A stretch of 54,639 nucleotides of DNA from Lentisphaerota bacterium (GCA_015061815.1 SUVW01000019.1:1-54639), one strand, 5' to 3'; positions 33,883 to 43,272 are shown, counted from the stretch's first letter. The notes: generated by a model not told the origin, from the letters alone. Made by a program: numbers and translations.

Positions 33883-36800
33883 TCAATTTTTATTGATATT
33901 TTTCAAGAAAAATGCTTTGCTGGCCTTACCGTAAACCGGAGTGATCACATGTCCGGAATCCGGCATCGGAAGCAGAATTTTTTCACCTTTGAGCTGATTA
34001 TAGAAAATATATCCGCCGGCGGCCGGAGCAGTATGGTCAAGAAAACCGACCGCCACCAGTGACGGCACATTTATCAATGCTGCAAAATTCACAGCATCAT
34101 AATATCCGGCGGTAACGGCGGCATCTTTGCGCTGTTTCAACAGCTCCGGCCAACCTGATTGTCTGCCTTGCAAATGACCGAAGTGATCGCACATTGCCGG
34201 CACATTGATACTCAAAGCGGTAACCTTGCCATGAATCGCCGTCAAGGCCGCAGCGAGAAATCCACCTTGACTGGAGCCGGTGGCAAACAAATTTCTGCCG
34301 TCAAACTCCGGAATAGAAACAGCATGATCAGCAAATGCACAAATAGCAATAATACTTTTATAATAGAAGTACGTTTCCGGTTTTTCTGCTCCATAATAAA
34401 AGTAATTCATACCGAATTTTTTATTTGCCTCCTGAAAATATTCAGTGCGAAGCTTCTGATCCGCCGTCCACGGATAGCGGTGGACATTCACATGCAGACT
34501 GATGGCACTTGCCGAACCATCCACCCAGGGTTTCCCGAATCCGGAGCCTGCCCCCGGGAGATTGACGGTAACCGGATATTTACCGGATTTTGCCGGAACG
34601 ATCAGGATTCCCTGAAAAGTATCTCCATCCACCGTCACCGAGAGCAGAGATGCCCGGTAACCGTTGTAAAAATTGTCAGGAAATGGTTCAGCTGTGACCT
34701 TGAGCGTTTTGCTTTTTTCTCTTGCATGCTGCCAGAATCCGGCAAAATTTTCCGGAGCCGGACGCCCGGGAAGAAGTTTTTCCGGGGAACAGGCAATTCC
34801 ACGCATTTTCATACCTTTGGCAGTAATGTTTTTTCCTTTTTCATCCTTTGCCAGAATGAGGCGGGCAGTAATTACCATTGCATCTTCCACCTTGTAACTG
34901 ACAACAACCGGATTTTGTTTGGTAAAATCGCAGTTGACTGCAAGCAGGCGTTTGTTGAAAGAATTATCCAGCACGAAGGTACAACTTCCTTCATTCCACG
35001 CTTCACCGTCAGCTTTGGCGGTGATGGTAAAAGTCAGAGTGTCTCCGACCTCGGCTCGGGTACGATTCTCTTTTTCTGTAAATGAGATTTCCGGAACAGG
35101 AGCTTTACCGGCATATACTTTTTTCCCTTGCAATACCCTGTCGAGGAATTTACCGACCTTGCTCCGGTAAGCTCCGGTGGTTCTGCCGGAAAGGTCATAA
35201 TTTTCCAACCCGGTGACGACATTGCCTGGTATGTTGAGTAAATCTTCCCTTGCCTTGCGGTCATCAGGAGAAAGAGATGCGGCAGGAACGGCTTTCAGCA
35301 GATGGTAATATTCAATATCCTCAAAACCGTCACGCATCGCTTTTAACCGCAGACAGGAAGCCGGACCTTTATCTGTAGGATAGATCAGCAGTCCGCAGCC
35401 ATTGTATTTACTGCGGTTGTTGCCGGTGTGAGAGGTCAAGGGCCCGGCTGTGATCATATCCTGATATTTATTACCGCTGATAACCCCGTAATACAAAAAA
35501 CCGTCAGCACCGAATTTTTTCTGGGCGAATCCGCATAACAGGCGGGGAGCAGTCAGGGACTTCTCAATAAGCATATCCATACCTGGATCCCAGCAGCAGA
35601 CATAGTACCATACCTCTTTGCCCGCTTTCTGCACCTGCCGGACAAGATCGATCTGTTCAATGAAACGTTCAGCTTGAGGGCACCAGGCATCAACGACTTT
35701 ATCCAAGCCATTTGTTTTGCCGAATTCTCTATCTTCGGTGGTGGTAATGATTTTCAATTTGGGATATTTGGCTTTGACTTTTTTCATCAGCTGCATAGCC
35801 GCGAAAAATTTATCATTTTTGATCTCATCAAATCCGTAACAATATGCGCCATCCATCAAGCCGTCAGCGGCAAGAACCGGGACTGTATTATTTAAGTTGT
35901 TCATCACCATATTTTCGACCCACGACTCAAAAGGCTTGCCGAACTTTGCCTCTTTCGGGGGCAGATAGGTCACGCTGAAAGAGCGTCCGCCGCCATCACG
36001 CCACCGCTGAACATCTGCTTTCGCCAGACGCCGCCGGGTGATATAAAGAGGAGCCGGAGTGACATTGTGTTCCAAAAGCAGCGTTTCGGTATCAATTTCC
36101 AACTGCCGCAACTTTTTTGCTTCCGGAGAAAGGGAAGCAAAATTACACTGCCCCCGGCGGTAGGCAATAAATTCTGCCGCAACTTTTTCTCTGCGTTCTT
36201 TGGGAATAAAAGCGGCGTGATTGCTGTCTGTATGGAAATTTATCAGCGAGGGTTGAGTCGGGAATTTGGGCAGAACAAAATTCCACACATTGATATTTAC
36301 CGGTATGTGCAGTGACGGTACTCCGGGAGCAGTAACAGTAACTTTTGCGGTGTAAACTCCTGCCGGACAATCATAAGTTGTACATACATCCAGCCATACC
36401 GCCTGCCACATATCAGCATCCAGCGGGAATTTATCAGCATACGGGAGCAATGGGTCCGGCCACCAGGTGCATTTTTCTGTCAGGTAGCCGGGTTTTGGAA
36501 CTTTGACGTGTCCGACCAGCAGCGGGGTTACGGTCAATTTGCTGTTGGGTGAGTCCAACGTTACGGAAACTTTGACATCTTTCAGGTTTTTTCTGGCCCG
36601 CAATACGATCTGTACGCCTTCCCTTTCCCGTTTGGCAAGAGAAAGTGCCGGTGTACCGCCAACAATTCCCTCAAATGGAAGTTCCGCCCGGTAAACTTTT
36701 TGCATACCGCTTGTCCATGCATATCCCCAAACTGCGTCGGCAGAAAACTTCCGATTGAATTCCTCTATATTTTTCCGACAGAGTGTCTGCCACATTCGGA

Positions 36801-37530
36801 TTTTCAAATCTTCGTACTTCGCGACAAATTCCTGCAATTTTCCGGCTCGTTTAAGCAAATCATTTTTTGAATCAGTGACAGTTTGCACCATAAAAATCAA
36901 TGCTTCACGTTCTTTGCTCATTCCGGCCTGCTGCCATTGTTCAACTGAAGTTTCCCGCATAACACGGCGCATAAATTCAGCGCATTTCTTTTGAAATGAT
37001 TCTTCTGAAGCTGTAAGCCGGATATTGTCGATATAGACGATACGCTCCACCGGAGAATCTCCAATAACAAACCGGACAGCCCGGATCTCTTTGCCCCGGA
37101 TGGCTTCCGGAAGCTGCCAGACAACTTCACCTTTTTTCTTATCCAGTTTTGCCCCGTAGAATGGGTAGCTGACCGCATCCTGATCCAGCAGGCTCATGGT
37201 GAGCCGATCATATTCTGGCGTTGGATTAACGTAATCAAACCTCAACTCATCAAAGGAATCCCAATTGTACAGATGTCTGGGGAAACGAAAGGTCAGCCGG
37301 GGCCAGCGGTGTTCCCCCTGCCCTCCGGTGGGCATAAATATTTTACCGCTGCCCTTGCCGGAAATGACCAGTGCCGGATCATCGACATGGGTCATGCTGT
37401 TGGCATTGCCTTTCAAACCCTCAAAACTTTTTGCCTGCCGGGGATCTTCAAAATCCAACAGCATCAGCTCTGAATTCGCGTGCAGAGGAATCACTGTCAG
37501 AATTGACAGCAGATAAAAAAATCTTTTCAT
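33883..37530 (-). CDS. Secreted multidomain enzyme: GH123/DUF4091-like plus CE7 acetyl esterase
   Basis: A 1215-aa exported protein with signal peptide MKRFFYLLSILTVIPLHANS. Residues 20-170 form a beta-sandwich of carbohydrate-binding type (MLLDFEDPRQAKSFEG...IVYIDNIRLTA). The centre (about 260-800) resembles the GH123/DUF4091 group, ending in the typical AMRDGFEDIEYYHLLKAV. After a linker beta-domain, about 920-1215 is an acetyl xylan esterase (CE7/AXE1) alpha/beta-hydrolase. Its triad is Ser of GSSQGG (about 1087), Asp of GFLDHTAP (about 1165) and His of DSGHV (about 1194). The enzyme should remove acetyl groups and cleave a glycosidic bond in one acetylated polysaccharide. AGAGGTTCAC precedes the start, 15 bases after the pseudopilin gene. 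Confidence 0.85.
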   Translation of the reverse strand: MKRFFYLLSILTVIPLHANSELMLLDFEDPRQAKSFEGLKGNANSMTHVDDPALVISGKGSGKIFMPTGGQGEHRWPRLTFRFPRHLYNWDSFDELRFDYVNPTPEYDRLTMSLLDQDAVSYPFYGAKLDKKKGEVVWQLPEAIRGKEIRAVRFVIGDSPVERIVYIDNIRLTASEESFQKKCAEFMRRVMRETSVEQWQQAGMSKEREALIFMVQTVTDSKNDLLKRAGKLQEFVAKYEDLKIRMWQTLCRKNIEEFNRKFSADAVWGYAWTSGMQKVYRAELPFEGIVGGTPALSLAKREREGVQIVLRARKNLKDVKVSVTLDSPNSKLTVTPLLVGHVKVPKPGYLTEKCTWWPDPLLPYADKFPLDADMWQAVWLDVCTTYDCPAGVYTAKVTVTAPGVPSLHIPVNINVWNFVLPKFPTQPSLINFHTDSNHAAFIPKERREKVAAEFIAYRRGQCNFASLSPEAKKLRQLEIDTETLLLEHNVTPAPLYITRRRLAKADVQRWRDGGGRSFSVTYLPPKEAKFGKPFESWVENMVMNNLNNTVPVLAADGLMDGAYCYGFDEIKNDKFFAAMQLMKKVKAKYPKLKIITTTEDREFGKTNGLDKVVDAWCPQAERFIEQIDLVRQVQKAGKEVWYYVCCWDPGMDMLIEKSLTAPRLLCGFAQKKFGADGFLYYGVISGNKYQDMITAGPLTSHTGNNRSKYNGCGLLIYPTDKGPASCLRLKAMRDGFEDIEYYHLLKAVPAASLSPDDRKAREDLLNIPGNVVTGLENYDLSGRTTGAYRSKVGKFLDRVLQGKKVYAGKAPVPEISFTEKENRTRAEVGDTLTFTITAKADGEAWNEGSCTFVLDNSFNKRLLAVNCDFTKQNPVVVSYKVEDAMVITARLILAKDEKGKNITAKGMKMRGIACSPEKLLPGRPAPENFAGFWQHAREKSKTLKVTAEPFPDNFYNGYRASLLSVTVDGDTFQGILIVPAKSGKYPVTVNLPGAGSGFGKPWVDGSASAISLHVNVHRYPWTADQKLRTEYFQEANKKFGMNYFYYGAEKPETYFYYKSIIAICAFADHAVSIPEFDGRNLFATGSSQGGFLAAALTAIHGKVTALSINVPAMCDHFGHLQGRQSGWPELLKQRKDAAVTAGYYDAVNFAALINVPSLVAVGFLDHTAPAAGGYIFYNQLKGEKILLPMPDSGHVITPVYGKASKAFFLKNINKN

Positions 37531-37545
37531 GTGAACCTCTAAGTG

Positions 37546-38292
37546 TTACAATTCCGGATTGCTCGCTGCATAGGGGCACAACCAATAACGTCCGTCGACA
37601 GTATCATCTCTTCCGCTGGGGGATTCAGAAATGGCATCTGCGTGGCCGTCGGCACAAAACATGTTGGCACGGGTATTATGCCGCATTGATGCTTCTCCAA
37701 CGCTAGTGCCGCCTTTTCCGCCCCAACTCGGATGAAGGTTGTTTTTGGTGTCTGCCATGATCATCGTAGAACTCGGAGATTTGATCTGACCGCTTTTGTA
37801 ACGGGTATTGTTCCCCAGATAGTAGTTCATTCCGTAATTGATCCGGGCAGAAATCGCAAAACTTCCTTCGCTGGCACTGGCAGATGGGCATTGACACTGT
37901 TCACCGCTGCTGACTCCAGCTGAAGTCCAGACATCCATAACTCTCCACCACCAATCCTCGGCATTTTGATTCCATGAACTGTAAGGATAGAAATCCTCAT
38001 TAGCATCCAAATAAAATATCAGTTTATGGTTGAGATTTTTCAGCTGTGAAATACAACTGGCACTGCGTCCGCGCTCTCTGGCACTATTCAACGCCGGAAG
38101 CAAAATCGCCGCCAGAATGGCGATTATAGCAATAACTACTAGAAGTTCTATTAAGGTGAAGCTGTACAGCTTCATCTGCCGGGAGGCAGGTGAAGAACAA
38201 AATCCATTATTTCTATCCTTCTTCAGTTTGTTTAAGGCAAAGTTGGCAATTGTTTTTCCGGCAGAAGTTCTTTCAAACGATCTTTGTTTCAT
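37546..38292 (-). CDS. Pseudopilin-like protein, prepilin N-terminus and H-X9-DG C-terminus
   Basis: A 248-aa protein with a class III leader. A basic N-terminal leader of about 43 residues precedes [16 protein letters not shown], the hydrophobic helix of type II secretion pseudopilins, then the conserved ARERGRSASCISQLKNL. The C-terminal H-X9-DG motif (HNTRANMFCADGHADAI) is of the DUF1559/TIGR04294 kind. The residue before the cleavage site is Ser, not the usual Gly. ATG 38292 follows AAGGGAATCGT. It lies directly upstream of the secreted 1215-aa enzyme, with its own promoter, after the AraC gene. It may present or help secrete that enzyme, or serve as a surface sugar-binding factor. Confidence 0.9.
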   Translation of the reverse strand: MKQRSFERTSAGKTIANFALNKLKKDRNNGFCSSPASRQMKLYSFTLIELLVVIAIIAILAAILLPALNSARERGRSASCISQLKNLNHKLIFYLDANEDFYPYSSWNQNAEDWWWRVMDVWTSAGVSSGEQCQCPSASASEGSFAISARINYGMNYYLGNNTRYKSGQIKSPSSTMIMADTKNNLHPSWGGKGGTSVGEASMRHNTRANMFCADGHADAISESPSGRDDTVDGRYWLCPYAASNPEL

Positions 38293-38363
38293 ACGATTCC
38301 CTTTCTTAATCAAGGTTTTGACATTGCTTCGGCAACGGTGCATAATGTTGCTCTGACAAAATT

Positions 38364-38392
38364 AATATACCGTATGAAATTTTACAATGCAA
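38364..38392 (-). promoter_or_regulatory. Promoter of the pseudopilin-CE7 fusion-DUF4434 operon
   Basis: Minus-strand TTGCAT (38392-38387), 17-bp spacer, TATATT (38369-38364), about 70 bases before ATG 38292. The adjacent AraC gene is the obvious candidate activator, but I cannot identify its binding half-sites. Confidence 0.65.
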
Positions 38393-38460
38393 TTAAAGAA
38401 AAATTGCATTTATTAAATGAAAATAACAAAAATTCTGGCATTTACCCGTTTTGCGTAAGC

Positions 38461-39273
38461 TTACTTTGAACTGTCCTGCATTTGCCTTTTACGGAATGCT
38501 GCATGCTCCCTGTACTCTCCCGGAGTACAGTTGTAAACTTTGCGGAAAGCACTGTAAAAACCGGGAATGGTCTGAAATCCGCACTCATCAGCGATCCGCT
38601 GGATGGCCAGCCCGCTTAACAGCAGATTGGCAGCATGAACCAGCCGTCTGCGCAAAATGTACTCTCCGGGCGTGATTTTGAGGTGCTGCATAAACAGCCG
38701 GTGGAGCTGTACAGCCGAACATTGGATGACTGTGGTCAATTCTTTTATACTTACCGCCTCGGGCATTCTGATATTTATATGCAACAAAGCCTGTTGAAGA
38801 ATGGTCGGCAGCGTTTCTCCGGCGCAAAAATCGGTGGTAATGAATTGCCGGAGCAAAGTCCCATAACACCAGATGGTTAGAAATTCATTATCGGTTTGCG
38901 GTGATAAGAATAACTTCGAAGCTTCATAAATAAAATTTTCCAGACTTCCCGGGTCCTGCCACTGCCCGATGGATGGCACCGGGCGGTTGAATGAATTGAC
39001 CTCAAATGTAAATACGGCACAACGATAACGGGAAGTGCTTACCGTGTTGTTGAAAATATCAAATTCTCCGCTGCGGTGCCAGAAGATCGTCCCCGGGCCG
39101 AAGCGTTGATTTTTACCCTTGCCATCCGGATAAAAAACCTCCCCGGCAAGCAGTATTTCAATGTTTTCCCGATTCTGCGCCAGTTTTTCCGGGATATGAG
39201 TCCGATTATCCGGATCGGCATAAACTCCCACTCTGGATAACCTTTCAACGTGGCTTATACATTTTAACGGCAT
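38461..39273 (-). CDS. AraC-family transcriptional regulator
   Basis: A 270-aa regulator with an N-terminal cupin-like sensor (VGVYADPDNRTHIPEKLAQNRENIEILLAGE) and a C-terminal AraC DNA-binding domain. The last contains ISIKELTTVIQCSAVQLHRLFMQHLKITPGEYI-like first helix-turn-helix and ADECGFQTIPGFYSAFRKVYNCTPGEYR. GGGGGG-rich AAGGGGGGAA precedes ATG 39273; a longer frame to 39342 overlaps the promoter. It is upstream of, and codirectional with, the pseudopilin-CE7 operon, so control of acetylated-glycan use is likely. Confidence 0.9.
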   Translation of the reverse strand: MPLKCISHVERLSRVGVYADPDNRTHIPEKLAQNRENIEILLAGEVFYPDGKGKNQRFGPGTIFWHRSGEFDIFNNTVSTSRYRCAVFTFEVNSFNRPVPSIGQWQDPGSLENFIYEASKLFLSPQTDNEFLTIWCYGTLLRQFITTDFCAGETLPTILQQALLHINIRMPEAVSIKELTTVIQCSAVQLHRLFMQHLKITPGEYILRRRLVHAANLLLSGLAIQRIADECGFQTIPGFYSAFRKVYNCTPGEYREHAAFRKRQMQDSSK

Positions 39274-39313
39274 AAAATATTCCCCCCTTGCGAAATTCGG
39301 GATATCACGGAAT

Positions 39314-39342
39314 AATATAATCCGGCAGAAATAATTTTTCAA
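39314..39342 (-). promoter_or_regulatory. Promoter of the AraC gene
   Basis: Minus-strand TTGAAA (39342-39337), 17-bp spacer, TATATT (39319-39314), about 40 bases before ATG 39273. Confidence 0.75.
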
Positions 39343-39364
39343 GCCGGAAAAAATTCTTGCGGTG

Positions 39365-39393
39365 TTGAAAATATGTCATTGGCAGGATATATT
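39365..39393 (+). promoter_or_regulatory. Promoter of the acyl-CoA synthetase gene
   Basis: TTGAAA (39365-39370), 17-bp spacer, TATATT (39388-39393), about 35 bases before ATG 39428. Divergent from the AraC promoter, 22 bases apart. Confidence 0.75.
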
Positions 39394-39427
39394 AATAGAC
39401 ATTATATAAAATATAAGGATTTTAAAG

Positions 39428-41068
39428 ATGCCGATTACTGACATTTTGACAAAAAATGCCAATGAACGCGGGAATGATGTCGCTCTGGTGGAAATCAATC
39501 CGCAGGAATTGGAAAAACGTCGCACATCGTGGCGCGATTACGCGCTGATCGAACCCAGCCGGACAGACTCTTTCCGTTCAGAACTAACCTGGGGAGAATT
39601 TGAACGCAAAGCCAACCGCCTTGCCAATCTGCTTCTGACCAGACACATCCGCAAAGGTGATAAAGTGGCCATCCTGCTGATGAATTGTCTGGAGTGGCTG
39701 CCGATATATTTCGGTATCCTGAAAACCGGTGCGATGGCAGTACCTATGAATTTCCGCTACACCGCCGAAGAAATCCGTTATTGCCTGGATCTGGCGGATG
39801 CCGATTATCTTATTTTCGGACCTGAATTTGTCGGACGTGTCGAGGATGTCTGCGACCGGCTTCCCCGGATAAAATCATTTTTGTATGTTGGTGAAGACTG
39901 CCCGTCGTTTGCGGAATCATATAATGCTCTGGTTTCATGCTGTTCCGGTAAAAAACCGGATATCAGAATCAATGATGAAGATGATGCTGCAATATACTTT
40001 TCCAGCGGCACCACCGGTTTTCCAAAAGCGATCGTACATCGCCACCGCAGTTTGATGCATGCCTGTATTGTTGAGCAAAACCACCATCATCAAACTCCGG
40101 AAGATGTCTTTTTATGCATCCCTCCCCTCTATCATACCGGTGCAAAAATGCATTGGTTCGGCAGTTTTCTGGTCGGCGGCAAAGCCGTTCTGCTCCGGGG
40201 GATCAAACCGGAGTGGATAATCAATGCTGTCGCCAGTGAAAAATGTTCCATCGTCTGGCTGCTGGTTCCCTGGGCACAGGATATTCTCGATGCCATTGAC
40301 CGGGGCGAAATAAATTTGAATGATTACGATCTTTCCCGCTGGCACCTTATGCACATCGGAGCCCAACCGGTTCCGCCCAGTTTGATAAAAAGATGGAAAG
40401 AACACTTCCCGCATCACCAGTACGACACTAATTACGGATTGAGCGAATCCATCGGACCGGGCGCAGTGCATTTGGGAATGGAAAATATCGATCACGTCGG
40501 AGCCATCGGCGTGGCCGGATACAAATGGGAAACAAGGATCGTCGATGAACAGCATAACGATGTCGCCCCCGGCACAGTTGGAGAATTGGCTGTACGTGGA
40601 GACGGCGTAATGCGCTGTTATTATAAAGATGAAAAAGCCACAGCAGAAGTTCTTTCACCTGACAACTGGCTCTTTACCGGTGATATGGCCAGAATGTCAG
40701 ATGACGGCTTCATTTACCTCGTCGACCGCAAAAAAGATGTCATCATCACCGGAGGTGAAAACCTTTATCCGGTTCAGATAGAAGATTTTATAAGAAAACA
40801 CGATTCTGTGAAAGATGTTGCCGTCATCGGTCTGCCGGATATCCGTCTGGGCGAAATAGCCACTGCTATCGTCGAAATCAAACCCGGATATACAATGACC
40901 GAAGAGCAATTCAATGAATTCTGTCTGGGACTGCCGCGTTACCAGCGGCCGCGCAAAGTGATTTTTGCCTCCGTTCCACGCAATCCGACCGGAAAAATCG
41001 AAAAACCCAAACTCCGGCGTATCTATGGAGCCGAGAAACTGGTTGCCCAGCAAAATGAATTAAAATAG
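39428..41068 (+). CDS. AMP-dependent acyl-CoA synthetase/ligase
   Basis: A 546-aa enzyme of the ANL superfamily that activates a carboxylic acid as acyl-AMP and transfers it to CoA. It shows the P-loop YFSSGTTGFPKAIVHRHR, the adenylation motif YGLSES, TGDMARMSDDGFIYLVDRKKDVIITGGENLYPVQIED and the catalytic lysine in PRNPTGKIEKPKL. The arrangement is closest to medium/long-chain fatty-acyl-CoA ligases; the substrate is not evident. AAGGATTTTAAAG precedes the start. It is monocistronic, with a small hairpin at the stop codon. Confidence 0.92.
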   Translation: MPITDILTKNANERGNDVALVEINPQELEKRRTSWRDYALIEPSRTDSFRSELTWGEFERKANRLANLLLTRHIRKGDKVAILLMNCLEWLPIYFGILKTGAMAVPMNFRYTAEEIRYCLDLADADYLIFGPEFVGRVEDVCDRLPRIKSFLYVGEDCPSFAESYNALVSCCSGKKPDIRINDEDDAAIYFSSGTTGFPKAIVHRHRSLMHACIVEQNHHHQTPEDVFLCIPPLYHTGAKMHWFGSFLVGGKAVLLRGIKPEWIINAVASEKCSIVWLLVPWAQDILDAIDRGEINLNDYDLSRWHLMHIGAQPVPPSLIKRWKEHFPHHQYDTNYGLSESIGPGAVHLGMENIDHVGAIGVAGYKWETRIVDEQHNDVAPGTVGELAVRGDGVMRCYYKDEKATAEVLSPDNWLFTGDMARMSDDGFIYLVDRKKDVIITGGENLYPVQIEDFIRKHDSVKDVAVIGLPDIRLGEIATAIVEIKPGYTMTEEQFNEFCLGLPRYQRPRKVIFASVPRNPTGKIEKPKLRRIYGAEKLVAQQNELK

Positions 41069-41087
41069 GCGGCAATCATTGCCGCCT
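41067..41087 (+). terminator. Hairpin overlapping the stop of the acyl-CoA synthetase gene
   Basis: AGGCGGCAA (41067-41075) pairs with TTGCCGCCT (41079-41087) around a 3-base loop. The TAG stop overlaps it. The following GTCTGATTTACTG is only weakly T-rich. Confidence 0.55.
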
Positions 41088-41146
41088 GTCTGATTTACTG
41101 TTAATACTGCGGGAACCACCGGTTCTGCCTTTGTGTTACCTGTCTG

Positions 41147-42343
41147 TCAGCACGAAGTATTTTTCACAAGCATTCCAGCCAGAGATGCTCCCGCATCAAA
41201 CGCTTTGAGCAATTCCTCTCTGGTCGGCATATATTTGGATTGAATGAATGCAAGCGGCTGCTCAATTTTCATATTTTCCAATTCAGCAGCGATTTGTTTC
41301 GCCCCCTCACCGCTCCAACCGCATGAACCGAAAGCGAAACCGATTTTGTTAAGCGGTTTAAGTCCCTTGATGTAAGTCAGCACATCCGCCATTGCCGGGA
41401 ACACCTGATTATTCATCGTTGGTGCGCCGAAAGCCACCAGACCGGATTTAGCGACCACAGTCATCACGGCACTGCGTTCACTCACCGCCAGATCGATCAA
41501 CTCAACCGGCACACCGCTGGAACGCACACCATCGGCGAAAGCTCTGGCCAAAGCTTCTGTCGCATGCCACATCGTAGCAAAAACCACCACTGCCTGCGCT
41601 TGCGGTTTTTGTTCGGCATAACGCCGGTAAGCAGCAAAAACATCACCGAAATCTTTACGGAAAAGCGGGCCATGATCCGGAGCGATTATCTGTAACGGCA
41701 AATTCAACCCCGGCAGCGCATCCAGCAGGGCAAGCACTTTCGCACTTTGGGCATTGATGATATTTGCATAATATTTGCTCATTTCGTGTTCCAGTATTTC
41801 CGCTTGATATTCATCGGCCCACAACTTGCTGCCTGCCAGATGCTGCCCGAATGCATCCTGCGAAAACAACACTCCATCACGATCATAAAAACTTATCATA
41901 CTATCCGGCCAATGGAGCATTTTAGTTTCCACAAAACTCAAATTTCCGGTTCCGAGAGACAGTGAAGCGGGAACTACTTCCACATCAATGCCATAATAAG
42001 CTTTCAAGGTTTTAGCCCCCATTGCAGAAGCAAAGACCTTCTCCGGTTTTATGGCATTTATCGCCTGCGGAAGTGAACCGGAATGATCTGGTTCAGCATG
42101 ATTTGAAACGATATAATCTATTTTTTCCGGCTCGATAACTGTTGAAATCCGTTCCATCATCTCATCGAAAAAACCTGTCTTAACGGTATCGATAAGTGTA
42201 ACTTTTTCATCAATTACCAGAAACGCATTATACGTCGTGCCTCTTTCGGTCAAATAACCGTGAAAATTACGGACACTCCAATCTACGGCTCCGACCCACC
42301 AGACATTATCGGAAATTTTCTCTGCATTGTAAAAACTTTTCAT
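41147..42343 (-). CDS. fprA: FprA-family A-type flavoprotein (flavodiiron protein)
   Basis: A 398-aa flavodiiron enzyme that reduces O2 or NO to protect an anaerobe. The N-terminal metallo-beta-lactamase domain carries the diiron ligands H82-x-E84-x-D86-H87 (NHAEPDHSGS) and later IAPDHGPLF. The C-terminal flavodoxin domain starts near AVVVFATMWHATEALA and binds FMN. No rubredoxin extension is present, so rubredoxin or another donor is separate. GGGGGAAGGCAA precedes ATG 42343; a longer frame to 42394 overlaps dfx. It follows dfx in a two-gene oxygen-defence operon. Confidence 0.95.
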   Translation of the reverse strand: MKSFYNAEKISDNVWWVGAVDWSVRNFHGYLTERGTTYNAFLVIDEKVTLIDTVKTGFFDEMMERISTVIEPEKIDYIVSNHAEPDHSGSLPQAINAIKPEKVFASAMGAKTLKAYYGIDVEVVPASLSLGTGNLSFVETKMLHWPDSMISFYDRDGVLFSQDAFGQHLAGSKLWADEYQAEILEHEMSKYYANIINAQSAKVLALLDALPGLNLPLQIIAPDHGPLFRKDFGDVFAAYRRYAEQKPQAQAVVVFATMWHATEALARAFADGVRSSGVPVELIDLAVSERSAVMTVVAKSGLVAFGAPTMNNQVFPAMADVLTYIKGLKPLNKIGFAFGSCGWSGEGAKQIAAELENMKIEQPLAFIQSKYMPTREELLKAFDAGASLAGMLVKNTSC

Positions 42344-42378
42344 TTGCCTTCCCCCCAAGCTGTTGAATAAAATATTGA

Positions 42379-42768
42379 TTATGGTTTTTTCCACAAGCCG
42401 TGAATATTACAGCTCTCGCGGATAATAAGTTTCGGTGACAACGGCACATAAAATGCCGCCTGCGGCAGATCACCCGGTTTCAAATAACACCGGTTGACAT
42501 ATGAACCGTTGATAACTTCGATCCACTGGATATAATGATCTTCTGTCATCGGATGGGGAACTTCTCCGATTTTCACCAGAATACCATCTTCACATGCTTC
42601 AACTACCGGAACATGCTTTTCCCGGGCAGCATCAACGGAATTCTCGATTTGCAGAACCATCGGTCCGCCGCAGCAAAATGGTGCCTGAACATTCTGCACA
42701 TCTCCGGGGCTGGTGACTTCCAGAAGCATCCCGCATCCGGAACAACGATAGATTTCATTGGTTTTCAT
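42379..42768 (-). CDS. dfx: Desulfoferrodoxin (superoxide reductase, class I)
   Basis: A 129-aa iron protein that reduces superoxide to peroxide without making O2. The N-terminal desulforedoxin-type site has C9, C12, C32 and C33. The catalytic Fe site has the E50-K51-H52 motif, H72, H78, C120 and H123 (VPHPMTEDHYIQW and ESCNIHGLW). All ligands are intact, so this is the two-iron class. GGAGATTTGGAAA precedes the start. It forms an operon with fprA, and its promoter is back to back with that of xseB. Confidence 0.97.
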   Translation of the reverse strand: MKTNEIYRCSGCGMLLEVTSPGDVQNVQAPFCCGGPMVLQIENSVDAAREKHVPVVEACEDGILVKIGEVPHPMTEDHYIQWIEVINGSYVNRCYLKPGDLPQAAFYVPLSPKLIIRESCNIHGLWKKP

Positions 42769-42848
42769 TTTCCAAATCTCCGTACCACACCCGAATTGAA
42801 TATATATTTCCCCGTAATTTCACCGGGCACTCCCCGGTCTTGTCACTT

Positions 42849-42876
42849 AATATACGCTGATTTTTTACTTTTTCAA
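42849..42876 (-). promoter_or_regulatory. Promoter of dfx-fprA
   Basis: Minus-strand TTGAAA (42876-42871), 16-bp spacer, TATATT (42854-42849). Its -35 element is one base from the -35 of the xseB promoter on the other strand. Confidence 0.7.
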
Positions 42877-42877
42877 C

Positions 42878-42906
42878 TTGAAATAACACAAAAACAGCGA
42901 TATATT
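42878..42906 (+). promoter_or_regulatory. Promoter of xseB
   Basis: TTGAAA (42878-42883), 17-bp spacer, TATATT (42901-42906), about 65 bases before the start codon. Confidence 0.75.
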
Positions 42907-42969
42907 TCTCTTTGTATTGCGCTGTTTTTCAGCATAAAACAATAATATTTTTTGCTTTTGGAGAAAGTT

Positions 42970-43230
42970 ATGTCAGAAAACGAAATACCTTCAGATATCG
43001 CGGGGATGCCGTTTGAAACTGCGGTGGCAGAATTGGAAAAGCTGGTAGCCGCAATGGAAAACGGCGGTCAGACTTTAAATGATTTGATGGCGGCTTTTGA
43101 ACGCGGCCGTTTTCTGGCAGAACATTGCCGGAACCAATTGTCATCTCTGGAACGGAAAGTGGCAGTACTTACCGCCGATGACGGGAAGCAGGGACAATGG
43201 GAAGACTTCACCCCATCCGGACACCGCTGA
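42970..43230 (+). CDS. xseB: Exodeoxyribonuclease VII small subunit
   Basis: An 86-aa helical subunit of exonuclease VII, which degrades single-stranded DNA during repair. The family pattern is clear: MPFETAVAELEKLVAAMENGGQTLNDLMAAFERGRFLAEHCRNQLSSLERKV. TTGGAGAAAGTT precedes ATG 42970; the upstream ATG 42952 adds six residues and lacks a site. The large subunit xseA is not adjacent, and the gene stands alone with its own promoter. Repeats follow it. Confidence 0.93.
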   Translation: MSENEIPSDIAGMPFETAVAELEKLVAAMENGGQTLNDLMAAFERGRFLAEHCRNQLSSLERKVAVLTADDGKQGQWEDFTPSGHR

Positions 43231-43272
43231 AAACGAAATGGTGAAAAACCGGAAAACTGGGAAAACGAAAAC

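Noticed and set aside
34159..35085. 308-codon plus-strand frame opposite the CE7 fusion gene
   Set aside because: Shadow of a well-supported gene on the other strand.
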